Assembly: GCA_027012045.1 (NCBI GenBank)
Contig: JALUZI010000136.1
Coordinates: 1-8,079, forward strand
Source: Desulfurococcales archaeon
Lineage (GTDB): Archaea; Thermoproteota; Thermoprotei_A; Sulfolobales; Acidilobaceae
Direction: 5' to 3'
DNA: 8,079 bases
Below are positions 5,446 through 8,079 of this stretch, in pieces (the stretch's first letter is position 1; each line of letters opens with the position of its first letter). Under the pieces are notes generated by a model. It saw nothing but the letters and a program-made list of their open reading frames with translations. It was not told the DNA's origin and made no database searches. Made by a program: the position numbers and the translations under genes.

Positions 5446-6994
5446 CCTAGCCGGGTTCCTCCTCATACTATTTTTATACTACATCCCCGTGTTGAACGGG
5501 ATAAAGGACGCGTTCACCGGGAATGGCCTCGTAGAATCATTGACTGGAAACAGAGTTGTAAGACACTCACTAGGATTCACCGTTGAGCAAGCATTAATCT
5601 CTACTATAGCGTCACTAGCCATAGGGTTCCCCGGTGGAATAGCGCTTATCACCCTTTCATCTAGGGGGTCGAGGCTCACTAGAACCCTCCTCCTAACCGC
5701 CTTCATGTCTCCCTCGATGGTCGTTGTAATGGGTTTCACAAGCCTCTACGGGGACGGCGGAATAATATCTTCCCGAATCCCCCTATTCTCAGCACTAGGC
5801 CAGGGATATCCAGGCATAATAGCGGCACACGTCTTCTACAATGCCCCGCTAATAGCAGTGATGGTCTACAACAGCCTTGCAAGCATGCCAAGAGAACACT
5901 GGGACCTAATACTATCGACCTCCAAACCGTCCTCGAAGACCCTGTGGAGGAAAATAATAATTCCCTACGCTAAACCTGGAGCTATAACAGGCGCGCTACT
6001 GGCATTCATATACTGCTTCATGAGCTTCGCCATACCATTAAACATAGGCGGCCCAAGATACAGTACACTAGAAGTCGACATCTACATGTACTACAAAATA
6101 CTCCAAAACCCCACAGTAGCCTCAGCCATAGCGCTCCTCCAGTACACTATCCTCCTATTAGTAGTAGCGGTTATGGTGAAAGCCTCGGCCACATCGCCAC
6201 ACGCACCCCTGTCAACCGGTATAACAGTAAGGCTACCATCAAGAGCTGCTTCCATAGCAAAAATATACCTAGCCCTCCTAGCCGCTTACCTAGTAGCCCC
6301 TATAATAGGAGCCCTATACTACAGTGTATACAACCCTATCACAGGACACTACACATTATCATACTACCGGCACGTACTATCCACGGTATACGACCCCAGG
6401 CTAGGCCTAGCCCCTATAGACACACTGTTCAACAGCCTCTACTACGCTTTCATGACCGTACTACTCTCACTTGGAATCGCGACCATAGTATCAATAGGTT
6501 ACACGAGGATAAACGACATACTCATAGTATCGCTGCTAGCTGTAAGCCCTATAACACTCGGTCTAGGACTGCTGAGAACTATACCCCCATGGATCCCCGT
6601 CTGGGCCGCGATAGTACTAGCCCACACTTTCGCCGGCATGCCTCTAGCCCTAAGAAGCATAAGGATAGGGTTAGAAAGGGTTTCAAGAAAATACATAGAG
6701 GCCAGCATATCTCTAGGAGAAACATTCTGGGGCACCCTGTTCAGGGTAGCCATACCTATAGCAAGGCACTCCTATCTAACTGCAGCCGCCCTAGCAGCCG
6801 CTATAAGCCTCGGAGAGTTCAGCGCTACACTGTTCCTCCGAACAATAAAAACCACGACTCTCGCAGTGGCGATATACCAGTATAGAGCGCTCAGGCTTTT
6901 CGGGGAAGCATACGCTGCAAGCGGAATACTCATACTTCTCACAATTATAGTCGTCTACATAATAGCTAGGCTGGAAGGTGTAAGGAGTGGCTGA
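5396..6994 (+). CDS. thiP: Thiamine-type ABC transporter permease, two fused domains
   Basis: This 532-residue membrane protein supplies both transmembrane domains of the importer in one chain, as in bacterial ThiP. It has about twelve hydrophobic spans in two halves, with a junction near residues 262-285. Each half ends in a cytoplasmic coupling loop that docks on the ATPase. The second is canonical, YIEASISLG...FRVAIP (433-454). The first, HWDLILSTS...WRKIIIP (168-190), keeps the shape but lacks the invariant glycine. GPRYSTLEVDIY (219-230) and GEFSATLFLR (473-482) are typical of the ThiP/FbpB group. Start TTG 5396 has GGAGGT (5379-5384) 11 nt upstream inside thiB. TTG 5420 is an alternative without a good ribosome site. 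The 3' end overlaps thiQ by 8 nt. Assignment to thiamine over iron depends mainly on the adjacent ThiB. Confidence 0.88.
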   Translation: MNNGSTSGLKRFQLKASLAGFLLILFLYYIPVLNGIKDAFTGNGLVESLTGNRVVRHSLGFTVEQALISTIASLAIGFPGGIALITLSSRGSRLTRTLLLTAFMSPSMVVVMGFTSLYGDGGIISSRIPLFSALGQGYPGIIAAHVFYNAPLIAVMVYNSLASMPREHWDLILSTSKPSSKTLWRKIIIPYAKPGAITGALLAFIYCFMSFAIPLNIGGPRYSTLEVDIYMYYKILQNPTVASAIALLQYTILLLVVAVMVKASATSPHAPLSTGITVRLPSRAASIAKIYLALLAAYLVAPIIGALYYSVYNPITGHYTLSYYRHVLSTVYDPRLGLAPIDTLFNSLYYAFMTVLLSLGIATIVSIGYTRINDILIVSLLAVSPITLGLGLLRTIPPWIPVWAAIVLAHTFAGMPLALRSIRIGLERVSRKYIEASISLGETFWGTLFRVAIPIARHSYLTAAALAAAISLGEFSATLFLRTIKTTTLAVAIYQYRALRLFGEAYAASGILILLTIIVVYIIARLEGVRSG

Positions 6995-7940
6995 AGCAGT
7001 AAGACTTGATGGTGTATCCAAGTATTTCGGGAGGACGAAGGCGCTAGAAAATATTAGCTTGATACTTCTCGATAGGAAGTACCATGTAATCCTTGGCCCC
7101 TCCGGGTCCGGTAAAACAACCTTGCTAAGAATTATAGCTGGCCTAGAAGAACCAACAAAAGGCAAGGTCTATTTAAACGGTGTGGACTCGACCCATACTC
7201 CTCCCTACGATAGAGGGGTCTCCATAGTTTTCCAGGAACCAGTACTGTTCCCCCACCTCACTGTCGAAGAAAACATTCTATTCCCCATAGAAGCGAGGGG
7301 CGGTAAGCCTAGTAGTGCTCGCGGCGAACTACTCCGTTTAGCCCGGATGCTCAGGATAGAAGGATTACTCAAGAGAAAGCCCGACGAGCTTAGTGGCGGG
7401 GAGAAGCAGAGGGTCTCGATAGCCCGGGCACTCATTACTAAGCCGAGAATAGTATTGCTAGACGAGCCATACTCCAATCTAGATCTAAGCCTGAGAGAGG
7501 CGCTTAGGTGGGAAGTAAAGAACATACTGATGAGCCTTGGTGTAACAGTTGTCCATGTCACGCACGACCAGGACGAGGCGCTCGAGCTGGCCGATTATAT
7601 ACACATAATATACAAGGGTAGACTGGCCGATACAGGGCCTAGGGACAAGGTATACTGGAGTCCTGCCACTCCTATGGCTGCCCGGGTTCTAGCCCACAAT
7701 GTGATCGAGCTAGATGGGAAATGCGTGGTCGTGCCTATAGACGGTGTCACACTAGGTTCTGAGCAATGCAGTGAATCCTTCAAGGCCTCACTGATAGAGG
7801 CGAGGGATAGGAGGGGGTATAGGCTCGCTGTTTATGAGACGCAGTATGGGACAGTAAAGGTTTCAGCACCGAAGGATAAGGAGCTCCCCGAACAGGCCTT
7901 CCTATGCCTCAGCAAGTACACCATTCTAGACGAGTGTTAG
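6987..7940 (+). CDS. thiQ: Thiamine-type ABC transporter ATP-binding protein
   Basis: This cytoplasmic ATPase of 317 residues drives import through ThiP. All ABC motifs are intact: Walker A GPSGSGKT (37-44), Q-loop FQE (Q83), signature LSGGEKQR (135-142), Walker B IVLLDE (155-160), D-loop SNLD (163-166) and switch His193. Bacterial ThiQ is about 230 residues. Here a C-terminal domain of about 80-90 residues follows, with beta-rich patterns such as GYRLAVYETQYGTVKVSA (277-294). It resembles the TOBE-type regulatory tails of MalK, PotA and FbpC. The ATPase domain has no cysteine; all four (246, 261, 307 and the C-terminal 317) lie in the tail. The start is GTG 6987 with GGTG (6977-6980) 6 nt upstream, and the 8-nt overlap with thiP implies coupled translation. 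The 3' end overlaps the opposing gene by 15 bp. Confidence 0.88.
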   Translation: MAEAVRLDGVSKYFGRTKALENISLILLDRKYHVILGPSGSGKTTLLRIIAGLEEPTKGKVYLNGVDSTHTPPYDRGVSIVFQEPVLFPHLTVEENILFPIEARGGKPSSARGELLRLARMLRIEGLLKRKPDELSGGEKQRVSIARALITKPRIVLLDEPYSNLDLSLREALRWEVKNILMSLGVTVVHVTHDQDEALELADYIHIIYKGRLADTGPRDKVYWSPATPMAARVLAHNVIELDGKCVVVPIDGVTLGSEQCSESFKASLIEARDRRGYRLAVYETQYGTVKVSAPKDKELPEQAFLCLSKYTILDEC

Positions 7941-8079
7941 CCCACAAGCCTCACTCTGCCTTCGACCGTGCTCCGTGACAATAACCCTAGTAGGAGTGGC
8001 TATCAAGCTGACTTTAGCATCGTGAGGCTCCTGGGGCAAGGGCTTACTAAACACCTGGACGTCGTGGACGGTAGTCGCT
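7926..8079 (-). CDS. 5-formyltetrahydrofolate cyclo-ligase paralogue (COG0212), C-terminal part
   Basis: Fifty residues of the C-terminus are visible on the minus strand, ending at TAG (7928-7926); the gene enters from beyond base 8079. The visible end holds ATTVHDVQVF, then PQEPHD, then IATPTRVIVTE, the closing pattern I recognise from COG0212 proteins. These are often annotated as 5-formyltetrahydrofolate cyclo-ligase. Published comparative genomics and a haloarchaeal knockout (Pribat and colleagues, from memory) instead linked COG0212 to thiamine metabolism. Its place next to a thiamine-type importer fits that view. The gene is convergent with thiQ and overlaps its last 15 bp, so it is not in the same operon. 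True cyclo-ligase is the alternative; the ATP-binding N-terminal part needed to compare is outside the window. Confidence 0.72.
   Translation of the reverse strand, partial: ATTVHDVQVFSKPLPQEPHDAKVSLIATPTRVIVTEHGRRQSEACGLTLV

Noticed and set aside
4318..6994. Iron(III) or spermidine/sulfate importer as the identity of the ABC system.
   Set aside because: The permease and ATPase alone would allow it, but the binding protein follows the ThiB motif order closely (IYTYES, IDN, PYDYG, DPRKSSTGLG, SYGTDPAY, NWMYP). Uptake of thiamine phosphates or a related compound remains possible.
5420..6994. A shorter thiP starting at TTG 5420.
   Set aside because: It gives a tidy N-terminus, but the only possible ribosome site touches the start codon. 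TTG 5396 has GGAGGT 11 nt upstream. The choice is not certain.
6791..7165. Open minus-strand frame of 124 codons across the thiP-thiQ junction.
   Set aside because: Both genes on the plus strand have intact family motifs through this stretch, including Walker A. The antisense product resembles the usual shadow of an ABC ATPase P-loop region.

Overview
The window looks like a piece of a hyperthermophilic crenarchaeal chromosome, most likely from the Desulfurococcales or a near relative. Four things point there: a PCNA sliding clamp in place of a bacterial beta clamp, a tRNA-Gln gene interrupted by a 35-nt intron with an archaeal bulge-helix-bulge splice motif, TATA-box promoters, and GGTG-type Shine-Dalgarno sites in front of mostly TTG or GTG starts. 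Only one of the seven gene starts that can be seen is ATG. I cannot name the genus or species.

Left region (1-3208). A partial minus-strand gene for a DUF998-type membrane protein leaves the window at base 1. Diverging from it is a tight three-gene plus-strand cluster: a flippase-like UPF0104/COG0392 membrane protein, a GT4-family glycosyltransferase and a NodB-like polysaccharide deacetylase. The genes overlap each other and look co-transcribed. Together they suggest assembly, modification and perhaps membrane transfer of a cell-surface glycoconjugate or glycolipid. The substrate cannot be read from sequence.

Middle region (3226-4207, minus strand). An intron-containing tRNA-Gln(CUG) with encoded CCA lies downstream of a PCNA gene. 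The PCNA starts at a TTG codon and probably belongs to the set of paralogues that form heterotrimeric clamps in crenarchaea.

Right region (4208-8079). A compact divergent promoter region separates pcn from a complete plus-strand thiamine-type ABC importer operon: thiB (binding protein), thiP (fused two-domain permease) and thiQ (ATPase with an extra C-terminal domain holding all four of its cysteines). Between the two divergent TATA boxes is a perfect 12-bp palindrome. Downstream of the thiB TATA box are a tandem ATTACC repeat and an imperfect inverted repeat. The last 154 bases hold the 3' end of a convergent minus-strand gene, recognisable as the COG0212 paralogue of 5-formyltetrahydrofolate cyclo-ligase. 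That family has been linked to thiamine metabolism, so its position beside thiBPQ supports a thiamine salvage neighbourhood.

Nothing in the window resembles a mobile element, CRISPR array, rRNA or replication origin. No stretch over 300 bases lacks a gene.
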